A stretch of DNA of 64,000 bases from Williamsia maris (GTDB taxonomy: Bacteria; Actinomycetota; Actinomycetes; Mycobacteriales; Mycobacteriaceae). Made by a program: the position numbers and the translations under genes. The DNA is taken from assembly GCF_024171815.1 (NCBI RefSeq), contig NZ_JAMTCJ010000002.1:186001-250000 (forward strand). Direction: 5' to 3'. Under the pieces are notes generated by a model. The model did no database searches and was not told where the DNA came from. It worked only from the letters and a program-made list of their open reading frames with translations. Each line of letters starts with the position of its first letter. The first letter of the stretch is position 1. Below are positions 7,849 through 16,395 of this stretch, in pieces.

Positions 7849-10203
7849 CTAGACCGAGACGGCCTCACGGTCCCGATCGTCACGCTTGTCCTTCTCGGCG
7901 AGGTACTCGCCCAGCTTCTCGCCCTCGACATCGACGTTCGGCAGGATCCGGTCCAGCCACTTCGGCAACCACCACGCCTTGTCGCCGAGCACGGCCAGCG
8001 CCGCCGGGATGACGATCATGCGGATCACGAAGGCGTCGAAGAAGACCGCCGCGGCGAGCGCGAAGCCCATCGACTTGATCAGCGAGTTGTCCTGCAGCAT
8101 GAACGCTGCGAACACCGAGATCATGATGGCCGCGGCCGCAGCCACCACCCGGGCGCTGTGCGAGAAGCCCTTCACGATGGCGTCTCGCGCCGACGCCCCG
8201 TGCACGTATTCCTCGCGCATTCGGGTCACCAGGAACACCTGGTAGTCCATCGCCAGCCCGAACACGATGCCGATCAGGAAGATCGGCAGGAAGCTGACGA
8301 TCGGCTGCGGGTTGCCCATCAGCCCGAGGTCGCCGTTCTGGAAGATCGCGACCGTCGCACCGAAGGTGGCCACGATGCTCAGCAGGAACCCGAGCGCCGC
8401 GGTGAGCGGGACCAGGACCGAGCGGAACACCAGCATCAGCAGGATGAACGCCAGGCCGACGACGATGGCCAGGTACGGGATCAGCGACTGCGAGAGTCGG
8501 TCAGACACATCACTTTCGATGGCGGTCTGACCGGTCACTCCGTAGGTCACCTTGTACTCATCGGTGATACCGCCCTCGGCCGAGCGCAGGTCCTTCACCA
8601 GCTGTTGCGTCTCCGAAGAGCTCGGGCCACTGTTGGGCAGGACCGACACCACGGCGGTGTCGCCGGCCTTGTTGATGTCCGCCGAGCTGATGAGGGCGTT
8701 CTTCACGTCCGGCAGCCGCTTGATGTCGTTCACGACCTTGTTGAACGTCGAGGTGCGATCGGCCGCAGCCACATTCGTGCCGTCGAGGACGACCACGAGC
8801 GGACCGTTCTGGCCGGCTCCGAAGCCCTCGGCCACCAGGTCGTAGGCCTTGCGCTGCGTCGTCGAGGGATCGCCGGTGCCGTCGTTGGGCAGGGCGAGCT
8901 TGAGGCCGACCATGGGTGCCGCGATCACGCCGAGCACCACGATCGCGAGAACCAATGCGATGGCAGGCCGGGCGACGATCTGCTTGACGAACCGCGTGCC
9001 GTTCGAGACCCGGGGCGTGGTGGCCTTCGCCGACTTCGGCGAGTCCGGTGCGTTCAGGAACGAGATGGACGCGCCGAATGCCTTGCTGCCGAACAGTCCC
9101 AGGACCGCGGGCAGCAGGGTCAGGGCCACGAGCACCGCCACCAGAACCGTGACCGCAGCGGCCAGACCCATTGCCGTGAGGAACGGGATGTTGACGATCG
9201 ACAGAGCCGACAGCGCGATGATGACCGTCAGGCCCGCGAACACCACCGCCGATCCCGCGGTACCCACGGCACGTCCGGCGGCATCAGCCCTGGACTTGGC
9301 CGTCAACAGCTCGTGTCGATAACGCGAGACGATGAACAACGCGTAGTCGATACCGACCGCGAGACCGATCATGGTCGCGAGGATCGGGGTCTCGGCGCTG
9401 AGCGTGAAGAACCCGGACGCCGCGGTGACGGCCAACAGACCGATACCGAGACCGATCAGGGCGGTGAGGATCGGCATGCCCCAGGCGATGAACGACCCGA
9501 ACGTGATGATCAGGACCACGATGGCGACGCCGACACCGATGAGCTCGGAGGTGGCACCGATCGCGGGCTGCGGCAGGGCCGTTCCGCTCATCTCGACGGT
9601 CAACCCGGCCTGCCGTGCCGCGTCGGCGACCGCGGTCTGCTGATCGTGCGCTTTCTGCGTGACCTTGTCGGCCTCGGTGACGTTGTACGACGCCCCCAAC
9701 TGCGCGACGGTGGCGTCGGGGTTGATCGGCGAACTCGCCGCCGCATCGGTGCGCGCCTCCTGTGCGGACTTGCCGAAGGTCTTCTGCTGGAAGTCGATGG
9801 CGGCCTGCGTCACCTCACCCGGCGCGTTCGGCGTACCGAAGGCCTCGGGGACGAACGGGTTGATGATGGTGTCCGGGGACTTGACGCCGTCGAAGGACTT
9901 CATCGAGGCGACCATCGTGTTGATGGCCGGCTGGTAGTCGAGCAGCGTCTTGCCCGCCGGCGCCTTGATGACGTACTTGAGGTTGATGTCCTCGGAGAAC
10001 TTCGGCTTCTCCGGGAACTTCTCGACAAGTGCATCCTGGGCCTTCTCCGACGGGATGCCGGGGATCGAGAAGCTCGAGCTGGTGGGCCCGGCCAGCGTCG
10101 ACGCCGCGACGCCCATGCCGACCAGGATCAGCAGCCAGATGCCGATCACCTTGAACCGGTTGGTGAACGCCCACCTACCGATTCGGTACAGATATGTGGC
10201 CAT
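7849..10203 (-). CDS. MMPL family RND-type transporter
   Basis: Inner-membrane exporter of 784 residues in the MmpL/hydrophobe-exporter branch of the RND superfamily, driven by the proton gradient. It starts MATYLYRIGRWAFTNRFKVIGIWLLI, has two large extracytoplasmic loops and two blocks of membrane helices. Each block carries the conserved proton-relay motif, GIDYALFIVSRYRHEL in the first half and AMDYQVFLVTRMREEY in the second. It is about 150-200 residues shorter than lipid-exporting MmpL3-type proteins and resembles actinobacterial MMPLs near TetR genes. The TetR gene lies 57 bases upstream on the same strand. The substrate cannot be read from sequence. Confidence 0.93.
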   Translation of the reverse strand: MATYLYRIGRWAFTNRFKVIGIWLLILVGMGVAASTLAGPTSSSFSIPGIPSEKAQDALVEKFPEKPKFSEDINLKYVIKAPAGKTLLDYQPAINTMVASMKSFDGVKSPDTIINPFVPEAFGTPNAPGEVTQAAIDFQQKTFGKSAQEARTDAAASSPINPDATVAQLGASYNVTEADKVTQKAHDQQTAVADAARQAGLTVEMSGTALPQPAIGATSELIGVGVAIVVLIITFGSFIAWGMPILTALIGLGIGLLAVTAASGFFTLSAETPILATMIGLAVGIDYALFIVSRYRHELLTAKSRADAAGRAVGTAGSAVVFAGLTVIIALSALSIVNIPFLTAMGLAAAVTVLVAVLVALTLLPAVLGLFGSKAFGASISFLNAPDSPKSAKATTPRVSNGTRFVKQIVARPAIALVLAIVVLGVIAAPMVGLKLALPNDGTGDPSTTQRKAYDLVAEGFGAGQNGPLVVVLDGTNVAAADRTSTFNKVVNDIKRLPDVKNALISSADINKAGDTAVVSVLPNSGPSSSETQQLVKDLRSAEGGITDEYKVTYGVTGQTAIESDVSDRLSQSLIPYLAIVVGLAFILLMLVFRSVLVPLTAALGFLLSIVATFGATVAIFQNGDLGLMGNPQPIVSFLPIFLIGIVFGLAMDYQVFLVTRMREEYVHGASARDAIVKGFSHSARVVAAAAAIMISVFAAFMLQDNSLIKSMGFALAAAVFFDAFVIRMIVIPAALAVLGDKAWWLPKWLDRILPNVDVEGEKLGEYLAEKDKRDDRDREAVSV

Positions 10204-10260
10204 GAGATTTCTTCCTGTTCGACGGCGTGAGCCGCGGGGGGACGACGAGCGAGGGGTCGA

Positions 10261-10878
10261 TCAGTTGGTGGGTAACGGAGTCCCGAGACCCGACCGGATC
10301 TGGTCGAAGGTGTGTTGGAGGGTGATGCGCAGCTCTGCGCGCGACGGCATGACATCGACGTGGCTCTCGAGTGCGACCCGCACTCCCACTGCGGCGCAAC
10401 CGAGTACGAGACGCGTGTACCCGACACCGGCCGAGTCGATGGACCGCTTGCGGCACAGCTCCTCGAATCGGGCGACCACGGCGTCTCCGTCGACGTCGTC
10501 GCCGTTCTTCTTCATCGCGACGCTGGGCTCGGTGTCCATCAGGGTCATCAGGTGGACGAGTTCCCGCGGGTCCTCGGCGCGGTCGCACACGACCTCGATG
10601 AACGCGGCGGCGGTGGAGTCCCAGAAGCTCTCGTCGGTGGGACGTGCCTCCAGGGCCGAGAAGATCGCGCTGATGACCTCGGCGAGATAGAAGCGCAGCG
10701 CTTCTTCCTTGCCCGCGAAGTAGTTGTGGAAGGTGCGCGCGGAGACGCCGACCTCGGCCGCGACGGCCTCCACCGACACGGTGTCGAAACCGTCGCGCGC
10801 CGACAGACGCAGCATTGCGACGGCAAGAGCTTGGCGGGTGGCCGCCTTCTTCGTCTCGCGCAGTCCGGCTGAGGTCAT
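10261..10878 (-). CDS. TetR-family repressor, upstream of the MMPL gene
   Basis: A 205-residue regulator. The N-terminal helix-turn-helix lies in ATRQALAVAMLRLSARDGFD and VEAVAAEVGVSARTFHNYF, followed by GKEEALRFYLAEV, as in multidrug-type TetR proteins. The C-terminal ligand domain is divergent. I chose ATG 10878 (MTSAGLRETKKAATRQ); an earlier in-frame start at 10905 would add nine residues without similarity. The MMPL transporter follows in the same direction after 57 bases, so this is likely an autoregulated repressor-pump operon. A 9-bp inverted repeat at 10921-10954 just upstream is the best operator candidate. Confidence 0.9.
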   Translation of the reverse strand: MTSAGLRETKKAATRQALAVAMLRLSARDGFDTVSVEAVAAEVGVSARTFHNYFAGKEEALRFYLAEVISAIFSALEARPTDESFWDSTAAAFIEVVCDRAEDPRELVHLMTLMDTEPSVAMKKNGDDVDGDAVVARFEELCRKRSIDSAGVGYTRLVLGCAAVGVRVALESHVDVMPSRAELRITLQHTFDQIRSGLGTPLPTN

Positions 10879-10920
10879 GACGCAACCGTAGAAGAACTTG
10901 CGCACGTCTGCAATTTTTCA

Positions 10921-10954
10921 GTCGAGTGAAGTTATATGAGACGCGTCACTCGAC
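10921..10954. promoter_or_regulatory. Inverted repeat, candidate TetR operator
   Basis: GTCGAGTGA (10921-10929) and TCACTCGAC (10946-10954) are perfect reverse complements separated by 16 bases. They lie between the divergent TetR gene (start 10878) and the lipoprotein gene (start 11017), where a shared operator would be expected. Confidence 0.5.
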
Positions 10955-11016
10955 GACCACGGTGTGGGCCCGCTCATGCGCGGGGTCTCGGATCCCCGTT
11001 CGATACGGTGGCAATC

Positions 11017-11541
11017 ATGCATCTGAGGCGAACCGGAACCCTGCTCTGCGCCGCGGCCGCACTGACCGTCGGACTCGGCGCGTGTGGCGACAGCGACTCG
11101 TCCACCGCCTCCGGCGCGAGTTCGTCGTCGGTCGCCGACACCACGGACGCGCCGGTGTCGTCGGCACCGGGGGTGCCCTCGTCGTCTGCGCCTGCGCTCG
11201 ACCCCGACGCCCCGACCACCACCGACCCCAACGCCGAGGCCGTTCCCGGCCCGCAGCTGCCGGCCGCGACCGCGGTGCCGCCGTCGAAGCAGGGGCCGAA
11301 CATCGTGGGGACCCGCTGCGACACGGCCAACGGACCCGAGGGCGCTCTGCGCGTGGTCGTCTTCCCCGGCGGGTCTGCCGGGTGCGGGGCCGTCATGCCC
11401 GTCGCGAAGAAGTACGGACCGATGATCTCGACCGGGCGGAACCAGACCGTCGACGGCTGGAACTGTGGCCCGTCGCAGACCGCCGGCGTGCTCGCCAAGT
11501 GCACCCGCGGGTCGGACTCGTTCGGACTCATCCCCCAGTAG
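11017..11541 (+). CDS. Small lipoprotein of unknown function
   Basis: The 174-residue protein begins MHLRRTGTLLCAAAALTVGLGAC, a lipoprotein signal peptide with lipobox LGAC, so it should be lipid-anchored outside the membrane. A Ser/Thr/Ala/Pro-rich linker (about 25-85) precedes a compact C-terminal domain containing several cysteines (TRCDTANG, SAGCGAV, WNCGPS, KCTRGSD). These probably pair as disulfides. I chose ATG 11017 because it gives a complete signal peptide; the frame is open back to 10936. It is divergent from the TetR/MMPL unit. I do not recognise the folded domain. Confidence 0.75.
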   Translation: MHLRRTGTLLCAAAALTVGLGACGDSDSSTASGASSSSVADTTDAPVSSAPGVPSSSAPALDPDAPTTTDPNAEAVPGPQLPAATAVPPSKQGPNIVGTRCDTANGPEGALRVVVFPGGSAGCGAVMPVAKKYGPMISTGRNQTVDGWNCGPSQTAGVLAKCTRGSDSFGLIPQ

Positions 11542-11559
11542 GGACTGATCGGTGGGGAG

Positions 11560-12948
11560 CTAACGGCCCGGTCGGCTCGGGGCCACCATCCCGGCGACGT
11601 CGTGGAGCGCCGACTCCAGCATTTCGACGTAACCGTCGTCGGCGCTTACCGCGTTCGGGGCGGTGAGCACACCCAGGGTGAGCGCCGAACCGATCCCGTA
11701 GAGACCGACGCCGATCCCCAGGGTTTCCGACAGGCAGGGGAACCCCGCCACCATCACCGCGGGCGAGCCCAGCAACTCCATGTCGCCGTCGCCGCAATTG
11801 ACGCTGGTGAACACGAGATTCGCGGCCACCTCGCCGGAATCGGCCTGCTGACGCCGACGCAGGACTCTACGCAGGATCGGCCACGGCACGGTCTCCACGA
11901 GTCGGAACTGTTTCACGATGTCGGGGATCGCGAGCCTACGGCGTTCGGCGGTGATCGATGACCGCACCGTCTGGGCGCGGGCCGCGAGGTCGTCGGCCCC
12001 ACCGCCCATCGACACCATCCCGGTCGCGAACCGGTTCGCGCCCCGCCAGTCGGCGTCGGGCCCGAACGCCACCGGCATCATGGCGGTCAGCGAGTCCGCG
12101 TTCTCCCCGCGGCCGCGCAACAGCTTCTCCGTGGCCAGCGACACCGCAGTCAACGCCAGCTGGGTGACGGTGTACTCCGACGACCCGGTGAAGTTCTCCG
12201 GCACCGGGATCACCGCGACCCGACGATCAGATTCCGCGCACCGGTTCACCGACAGCCGCGGGTGTGGGGTCGGTGCGACGACGTCGCCGCGTGCGACTAG
12301 TCCCGCGGCCCGTCGGCCGGCGCCGGTCACCGACACCAGCGCGGGGAGCAGGCGGATCAGTTTCGCGCCGGCCTGGCCGCAGGCGCGCAGCCAGAACGCG
12401 ATCCCGTGCGGCGTGACCGTGGACGCGTCGGCCGCGACATCGACGTCGGCCGGCCGAGGCGAGCGACCGAACAACGCGCGCAGCAGAGCGGCGCCACCGA
12501 GTCCGTCGGTGAGCACGTGACTGAATCGGACCAGTACGACCGTGCAGGTCCCGGTCGCATAGGGAACGCCGCGCACCCGCTCGGCCACGTGCAGCTGCCA
12601 CGGGGTGACGGTCGCGTCGACAGTCGACTCGAGCATCTCGGCGATGGCGCCGGTGCAGGACTCCCAGGTGGCGTCGGGCGCTCCGAGTCGGGTCACGCAG
12701 TCCTCGACCGACATCTCCTCGCGCACCCAGACGGGATAGTCGACGCCGGACGGGGATTCGACGAGTCGCTTGTTGAACGCCGGGATCGCGGCCGACCGGG
12801 TCTTGATGTGGGCGCACACCTCGTCCCACGACGGTGCGTGCTCGGGCACCGGGGCGTCGAAGGCGAACACGAAATACTGGTCGGTCGGCATCGCGTCAGT
12901 GGTTCCAAGCCAGAAAAGTGCGTCTTTAGGATCGACAAGACCGCGCAT
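11560..12948 (-). CDS. WS/DGAT-like acyltransferase with altered HHxxxDG motif
   Basis: The 462-residue protein is related to wax ester synthase/acyl-CoA:diacylglycerol acyltransferases, which make storage lipids from acyl-CoA. It opens with the family-like LVDPKDALFWLGTTDAMPTDQ. The catalytic HHxxxDG is replaced by SHVLTDG (Ser143-Gly149): the second His and the Asp remain. The C-terminal half (LVFTSVNCGDGDMELLGSPAVMVAG) matches the conserved NxxS-type region loosely. Relatives with a degenerate motif may be inactive or acylate other substrates. It is a single gene, ending 18 bases from the convergent lipoprotein gene. Confidence 0.75.
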   Translation of the reverse strand: MRGLVDPKDALFWLGTTDAMPTDQYFVFAFDAPVPEHAPSWDEVCAHIKTRSAAIPAFNKRLVESPSGVDYPVWVREEMSVEDCVTRLGAPDATWESCTGAIAEMLESTVDATVTPWQLHVAERVRGVPYATGTCTVVLVRFSHVLTDGLGGAALLRALFGRSPRPADVDVAADASTVTPHGIAFWLRACGQAGAKLIRLLPALVSVTGAGRRAAGLVARGDVVAPTPHPRLSVNRCAESDRRVAVIPVPENFTGSSEYTVTQLALTAVSLATEKLLRGRGENADSLTAMMPVAFGPDADWRGANRFATGMVSMGGGADDLAARAQTVRSSITAERRRLAIPDIVKQFRLVETVPWPILRRVLRRRQQADSGEVAANLVFTSVNCGDGDMELLGSPAVMVAGFPCLSETLGIGVGLYGIGSALTLGVLTAPNAVSADDGYVEMLESALHDVAGMVAPSRPGR

Positions 12949-13015
12949 CGCTCAACCATACGAGTCGTTCGCATCGGTTGCGACGGACTCCGCGTTCTCC
13001 CCCGGAAACGACACA

Positions 13016-13045
13016 TCCCCCACCTGCTCGGGAGCAGATGGGGGA
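13016..13045 (-). terminator. Hairpin after tRNA-Ser(CGA)
   Basis: TCCCCCA and TGGGGGA, plus CTGCTC and GAGCAG, form a 13-bp stem interrupted by one C-A mismatch, with a 2-nt tip. It starts only a few bases after the tRNA 3' CCA on the minus strand, where a tRNA terminator is expected. Confidence 0.7.
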
Positions 13046-13048
13046 TTG

Positions 13049-13139
13049 TGGCGGTGGCGGGGGGATTCGAACCCCCGGTACGGGGTAACCGCACACAACA
13101 TTTCGAGTGTTGCACCTTCGGCCGCTCGGACACGCCACC
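13049..13139 (-). tRNA. tRNA-Ser(CGA)
   Basis: On the minus strand the acceptor stem GGTGGCG/CGCCACC closes the gene, with discriminator G and an encoded CCA (13049-13051). The anticodon loop CTCGAAA sits between CAACA and TGTTG and gives anticodon CGA. There is a long serine-type variable arm and a T-loop GGTTCGAATCC. Confidence 0.95.
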
Positions 13140-13206
13140 GCCGAAGACATTACCGCAGGGCCGGTTGACCCCTAAATCGTCTGGTCACAGACCTGCGGAG
13201 GAGTCA

Positions 13207-13416
13207 TCAGTGTCCGGTGAGCTTGTCCTTGACGTCGTCGATCTTGCCCTTGACTGCATCGGCGGCGTCGGTCAGCTTCTGCTTGGTCTCGGCCGACGCC
13301 TGGTCGCCCTTGCCCTCGGCCTTGAGGTCGTCGTTGTCGGTGGCGCTGCCGGCTGCTTCCTTGCCGCGTCCCTTGAGCTCTTCGGCCTTGTTCTTCGCGT
13401 CGTCTGCGATACCCAT
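13207..13416 (-). CDS. CsbD-like small stress protein
   Basis: This 69-residue, highly charged protein matches the CsbD family. It begins MGIADDAKNKAEELKGRGKE and contains the DLKAEGKGDQASAETKQKL and DVKDKLTGH segments expected of it. CsbD proteins accumulate under general stress in several bacteria, but their molecular role is unknown. The composition (many Lys, Asp, Ala, no Cys) suggests a soluble helical protein. A good AAGGAG ribosome site lies at 13425-13430, 8 nt before ATG 13416. It is a single gene between tRNA-Ser(CGA) and tadA, with about 180 bases of upstream sequence that could hold a stress promoter; I could not identify boxes with confidence. Confidence 0.9.
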   Translation of the reverse strand: MGIADDAKNKAEELKGRGKEAAGSATDNDDLKAEGKGDQASAETKQKLTDAADAVKGKIDDVKDKLTGH

Positions 13417-13440
13417 TGGCGCAACTCCTTGAATTCGAAG

Positions 13441-13460
13441 GGCCCGACGATCGCCGGGCC
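13441..13460 (-). other. Small hairpin upstream of the csbD-like gene
   Basis: GGCCCG (13441-13446) and CGGGCC (13455-13460) can form a 6-bp stem, 25 bases upstream of the csbD-like start codon. It could be the end of the tadA transcript or part of a 5' leader. Nothing else is visible in the 13417-13595 gap. Confidence 0.3.
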
Positions 13461-13595
13461 GTTCTTCTCGAGTGCTCTTCGGCGGTCTTTTCCACCACGG
13501 CGCTCGGGGTGACGACTGCCACCCGCCATCAACCGTGCCACACGGTGTGCGGACTCGGCCACCATGTGATCACCGTGATCGGTCGGGCGGTCCGC

Positions 13596-14063
13596 TCAGG
13601 CTCGGTCGGTACGGCGTTCGACGAAGAACGCCCGCACCATCTCGGCGCACTGCTCCTCCAGGACCCCACCGATCACCTCGGGCCGATGGGTCAGCCGCCG
13701 ATCCCGGACGACGTCCCAGAGGGATCCGACGGCTCCGGTCTTGGGTTCCCAGGCGCCGAAGACCAGACGGCCGATCCGGGACATGGTGATCGCGCCGGCG
13801 CACATCACGCACGGCTCGAGGGTGACGACGAGCGTGCAGTCCTCCAGACGCCAACCGTCCCCGTGGCGGGCGGCCGCCGCGCGCAGCGCGAGGACCTCGG
13901 CGTGCGCGGTGGGGTCGCCGTCACGCTCGCGGGTGTTGCCGCTGCGCGCGAGTTCGACACCGTGCGGATCGAGGACGACGGCACCGACCGGGACGTCCTG
14001 CGGGCCGGACAGTTTCGCGGCCTCGAGGGCCAGGAGCATCAGGTCGGGATCGGTGTGCGCCAT
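13596..14063 (-). CDS. tadA: tRNA-specific adenosine deaminase
   Basis: Zinc-dependent deaminase that converts A34 to inosine in tRNA-Arg(ACG), needed to read CGC and CGA codons. The 155 residues show the HAE proton-shuttle motif (54-56), the PCVMC zinc motif with cysteines 85 and 88, and the conserved AGAI and VFGAWEPKTGAVGSLWDV region. Length fits TadA. It starts at ATG 14063, 19 bases after the stop of its partner gene, so the two are probably co-transcribed. The expected substrate tRNA-Arg(ACG) is encoded in this window at 37557-37629. Confidence 0.95.
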   Translation of the reverse strand: MAHTDPDLMLLALEAAKLSGPQDVPVGAVVLDPHGVELARSGNTRERDGDPTAHAEVLALRAAAARHGDGWRLEDCTLVVTLEPCVMCAGAITMSRIGRLVFGAWEPKTGAVGSLWDVVRDRRLTHRPEVIGGVLEEQCAEMVRAFFVERRTDRA

Positions 14064-14082
14064 CGGTGACCGGTTCGGTCGG

Positions 14083-14592
14083 TCAGTGCCCGAGGGTGTC
14101 CAGCACGCGCGACAGTTCGTCGGCGAAACCCAGACGGGCGGCGATCATGCCGATCTGTTCGTCGGCGTAGAGGTCGGTGTCACCGACGATCACGCTCATC
14201 ACCGGTTCGGGCAACCCGAGATCGGCCAGCAGACCGAGGTCGCCCTCCTCCCACGGCTCGACGTCGTCGAGGTCGTCGGAATCGATGTCGGGGACGTCGA
14301 TGTGCATGGCGTCGAGGACGTCGGCGGCGATGTCGTAGTCGATGCTCGCGGTCGCATCCGACAGCAGCAGACGCGATCCCGACGGGGCTGGACGGATGAC
14401 CACGAAGAACTCGTCATCGATGTCGAGGAGACCGAACACCGCTCCGGCGCTGCGCATCTCCCTCAGCAGGTTCTCGGCGTCCTCTAGGCTCGACAGGGAC
14501 TTGTTGTCCATCGCCGTGACGGTCCACTTGCCCTCTTCGCGGACCACAGCAACGGCAAAACCATCCAGCTCGTCCGAACTCGCAGCAGCCAT
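14083..14592 (-). CDS. TadA-associated protein
   Basis: This acidic 169-residue protein matches the actinobacterial family called tRNA adenosine deaminase-associated protein, known for sitting directly upstream of tadA. It contains FAVAVVREEGKW, an alpha/beta N-terminal half and a very acidic central stretch (VPDIDSDDLDDVEPWEEGD), ending in RLGFADELSRVLDTLGH. No catalytic residues are recognisable. The partnership with TadA is inferred from gene order only, both here and as I recall for Rv3753c. The ATG at 14592 faces the divergent tyrA gene across 135 bases. Confidence 0.85.
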   Translation of the reverse strand: MAAASSDELDGFAVAVVREEGKWTVTAMDNKSLSSLEDAENLLREMRSAGAVFGLLDIDDEFFVVIRPAPSGSRLLLSDATASIDYDIAADVLDAMHIDVPDIDSDDLDDVEPWEEGDLGLLADLGLPEPVMSVIVGDTDLYADEQIGMIAARLGFADELSRVLDTLGH

Positions 14593-14727
14593 GTCCGTAC
14601 CGTAGTCGCACCGCTGGAGTTATCCCAAGTCATCAGCGCCTCATCCGGAATCGAAAAGGGCCTGTGAGCTGGGGCTGCGCGAGCCGCCGCGTTCGGGCGG
14701 CGGCGTCGATGTGCCACTGTAGGAGCC

Positions 14728-15702
14728 ATGTCTGCCAACGACAGCATCTGCGTACTCGGACTCGGTCTGATCGGGGGGTCGCTGCTGCGCGCGGCCACCG
14801 CGGCCGGACGTGTCGGTTTCGGCTACAACCGGTCGCTTGCGACCGTCGACGAGGCACGCGCCGCCGGGTTCGACGCCGACGGCGATCTCGACGCGGTCCT
14901 CGCCCGCGCGGCGGCACAGGACGCGCTGATCGTGATCGCGACACCGGTCACCGCACTCGACCCGATCCTCGACGCGATCGTCCGCTGCGCGCCGAACTGC
15001 GCACTGACCGATGTCATCAGCGTCAAAGCCGTTGTGGCACAGGCGGTGGCTGCGCACGGTCTGTCTACTCGCTACGTCGGTGGACATCCGATGGCCGGGA
15101 CCGCCGAGTCGGGCTGGGCGGCGACCGATCCGGCACTGTTCACCGGGGCGACCTGGGTGGTCGGCACCGACGACGGCGTGGACCCGCATGTGTGGCAGTC
15201 GGTCTCGGCTCTGGCCGGCGACGTCGGCGCGGTCGTGGTGCCGGTCGCGACCGACGACCACGACCGGGCGGTTGCCGCCATCTCGCATCTGCCGCACCTC
15301 ACGGCGGCGGTGACCGCGGCCGTCGGCGGAGGCGAAGGTGCGCTCGCGCTACGACTGGCCGCGGGGAGTTTCCGCGACGGCACCCGGGTCGCGGGGACCG
15401 CGGTTCCGTTGCAGCGGGCGATGCTCGAGGCGAATGCGCCGGCGTTGTTGATCACGCTCAGCGAGACCATCGATCGGCTCACCCGCGCGCGGGACGACCT
15501 GCGCAATCACGGGTCGGTGCAGGTCGTCGCCGACAACGGACATCGGGCACGGCTGCGCTACGAGGAGATGGCGGGCGACGAACCCGACCCGATCGTCGAG
15601 GTCGAGATCGGCGCTCCGGGATGGACCGGCGATCTACGACATCAGGCGCATCTCGGCCGGGTGTGGCGCGGCGTTCAGACGCGGTCGGCGAGCCCCGAGT
15701 AG
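14728..15702 (+). CDS. tyrA: Prephenate dehydrogenase
   Basis: NAD(P)-dependent oxidative decarboxylase of the tyrosine pathway, turning prephenate into 4-hydroxyphenylpyruvate. The N-terminal Rossmann motif is GLGLIGGSLLRA. TPVTALDPILD and the HPMAGTAESGW motif, with the catalytic His, follow. The helical dimer domain fills residues 170-300. At 324 aa it is a stand-alone TyrA without chorismate mutase or ACT domain. Its last 28 bases overlap the convergent glycolipid-binding-like gene. The order tadA-partner-tyrA matches mycobacteria. Confidence 0.93.
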   Translation: MSANDSICVLGLGLIGGSLLRAATAAGRVGFGYNRSLATVDEARAAGFDADGDLDAVLARAAAQDALIVIATPVTALDPILDAIVRCAPNCALTDVISVKAVVAQAVAAHGLSTRYVGGHPMAGTAESGWAATDPALFTGATWVVGTDDGVDPHVWQSVSALAGDVGAVVVPVATDDHDRAVAAISHLPHLTAAVTAAVGGGEGALALRLAAGSFRDGTRVAGTAVPLQRAMLEANAPALLITLSETIDRLTRARDDLRNHGSVQVVADNGHRARLRYEEMAGDEPDPIVEVEIGAPGWTGDLRHQAHLGRVWRGVQTRSASPE

Positions 15703-16337
15703 TCCTGCACGAATCCGGTCGAGTCGACGGTGATGGTGGCGCCGTTCGAGACCGGCGACACGACGGTGATGGCGTCCGCGGTGGCGGTGTAGTGCACCGT
15801 CGCGGCGGTGACGGTCGCCTCGGGGAGATAGAGGTAGACCACCGGCACCTCGACCTCGCCGGGTTCGCGGTGCAGGTTGTGCCTGCGGATGGGCAACGCG
15901 TTGAACAGCGGGCTCAGCGCCAGGTCGACGTCTTCGGCCCCGTCGAAATCGCCGCGCTCCATTCCCTGCGGCGTCTGCACCAACCAGGTGTTCTCGCCGT
16001 CGCGGGTGATCGAGATCTGCGTCTCGCCACTCGCCCGGATGAGGTGCACCGCGAGCCGGCGCGTGATGCCGGCGTCGTTGGTGAGCAGGTCGTAGGTGGC
16101 GCTGAACGCCTCGTGCTCGTCGGTCGCGGCGCCGATGATCTGGCCGTACACCTTGATCCGGTCGCCGGTGACCTGCACACGTGCCTGCTCGAGGCGCGTC
16201 TTGTTCGCCCCCCGCCACGTGAAGATGGACTTGAAGTCATCGGAGGAGCCGGCGGCGTCGCTCGCGGTCGGGGCTGACCGAGCCGAGCCGCCGGCGGGGA
16301 CGGAACCGCCGGCTGGGGAAACCTGAGAAGAACTCAC
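15675..16337 (-). CDS. Putative glycolipid-binding family protein (DUF1089-like)
   Basis: A 220-residue protein of the putative glycolipid-binding family (PF06475-like). After a flexible Ser/Gly/Ala-rich N-terminus (1-33) comes a beta-rich domain with FTWRGANKTRLEQARV, a TYDLLTNDAGITRRLAVHL segment and the characteristic DVDLALSPLFNALPIRRHNL. No signal peptide or membrane segment is seen, so it is probably cytoplasmic. The family name comes from structure; biochemistry is largely unknown. A similar gene sits between tyrA and proZ in M. tuberculosis, as I remember it. The 3' end overlaps tyrA by 28 bases on the other strand. Confidence 0.75.
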   Translation of the reverse strand: MSSSQVSPAGGSVPAGGSARSAPTASDAAGSSDDFKSIFTWRGANKTRLEQARVQVTGDRIKVYGQIIGAATDEHEAFSATYDLLTNDAGITRRLAVHLIRASGETQISITRDGENTWLVQTPQGMERGDFDGAEDVDLALSPLFNALPIRRHNLHREPGEVEVPVVYLYLPEATVTAATVHYTATADAITVVSPVSNGATITVDSTGFVQDYSGLADRV

Positions 16338-16395
16338 GCCCCTACGGTAGGCGACTGCCGGACATATCGACCAACCGTCCGCAGAACCCGTCGGA

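Noticed and set aside
6337-10230. A 1297-codon open frame on the plus strand
   Set aside because: It runs antisense to tgt, the cupin gene and the MMPL gene, whose proteins are clearly homologous to known families. Its translation is low-complexity Arg/Asp/His-rich, as expected for antisense of high-GC genes.
13441-13460. A riboswitch before the csbD-like gene
   Set aside because: Only one small hairpin is visible and nothing resembles a known riboswitch core.
14664-16277. A 537-codon plus-strand frame over tyrA
   Set aside because: It is out of frame with tyrA, which has an intact Rossmann and catalytic motif, and its translation is Arg/Gly-rich shadow.
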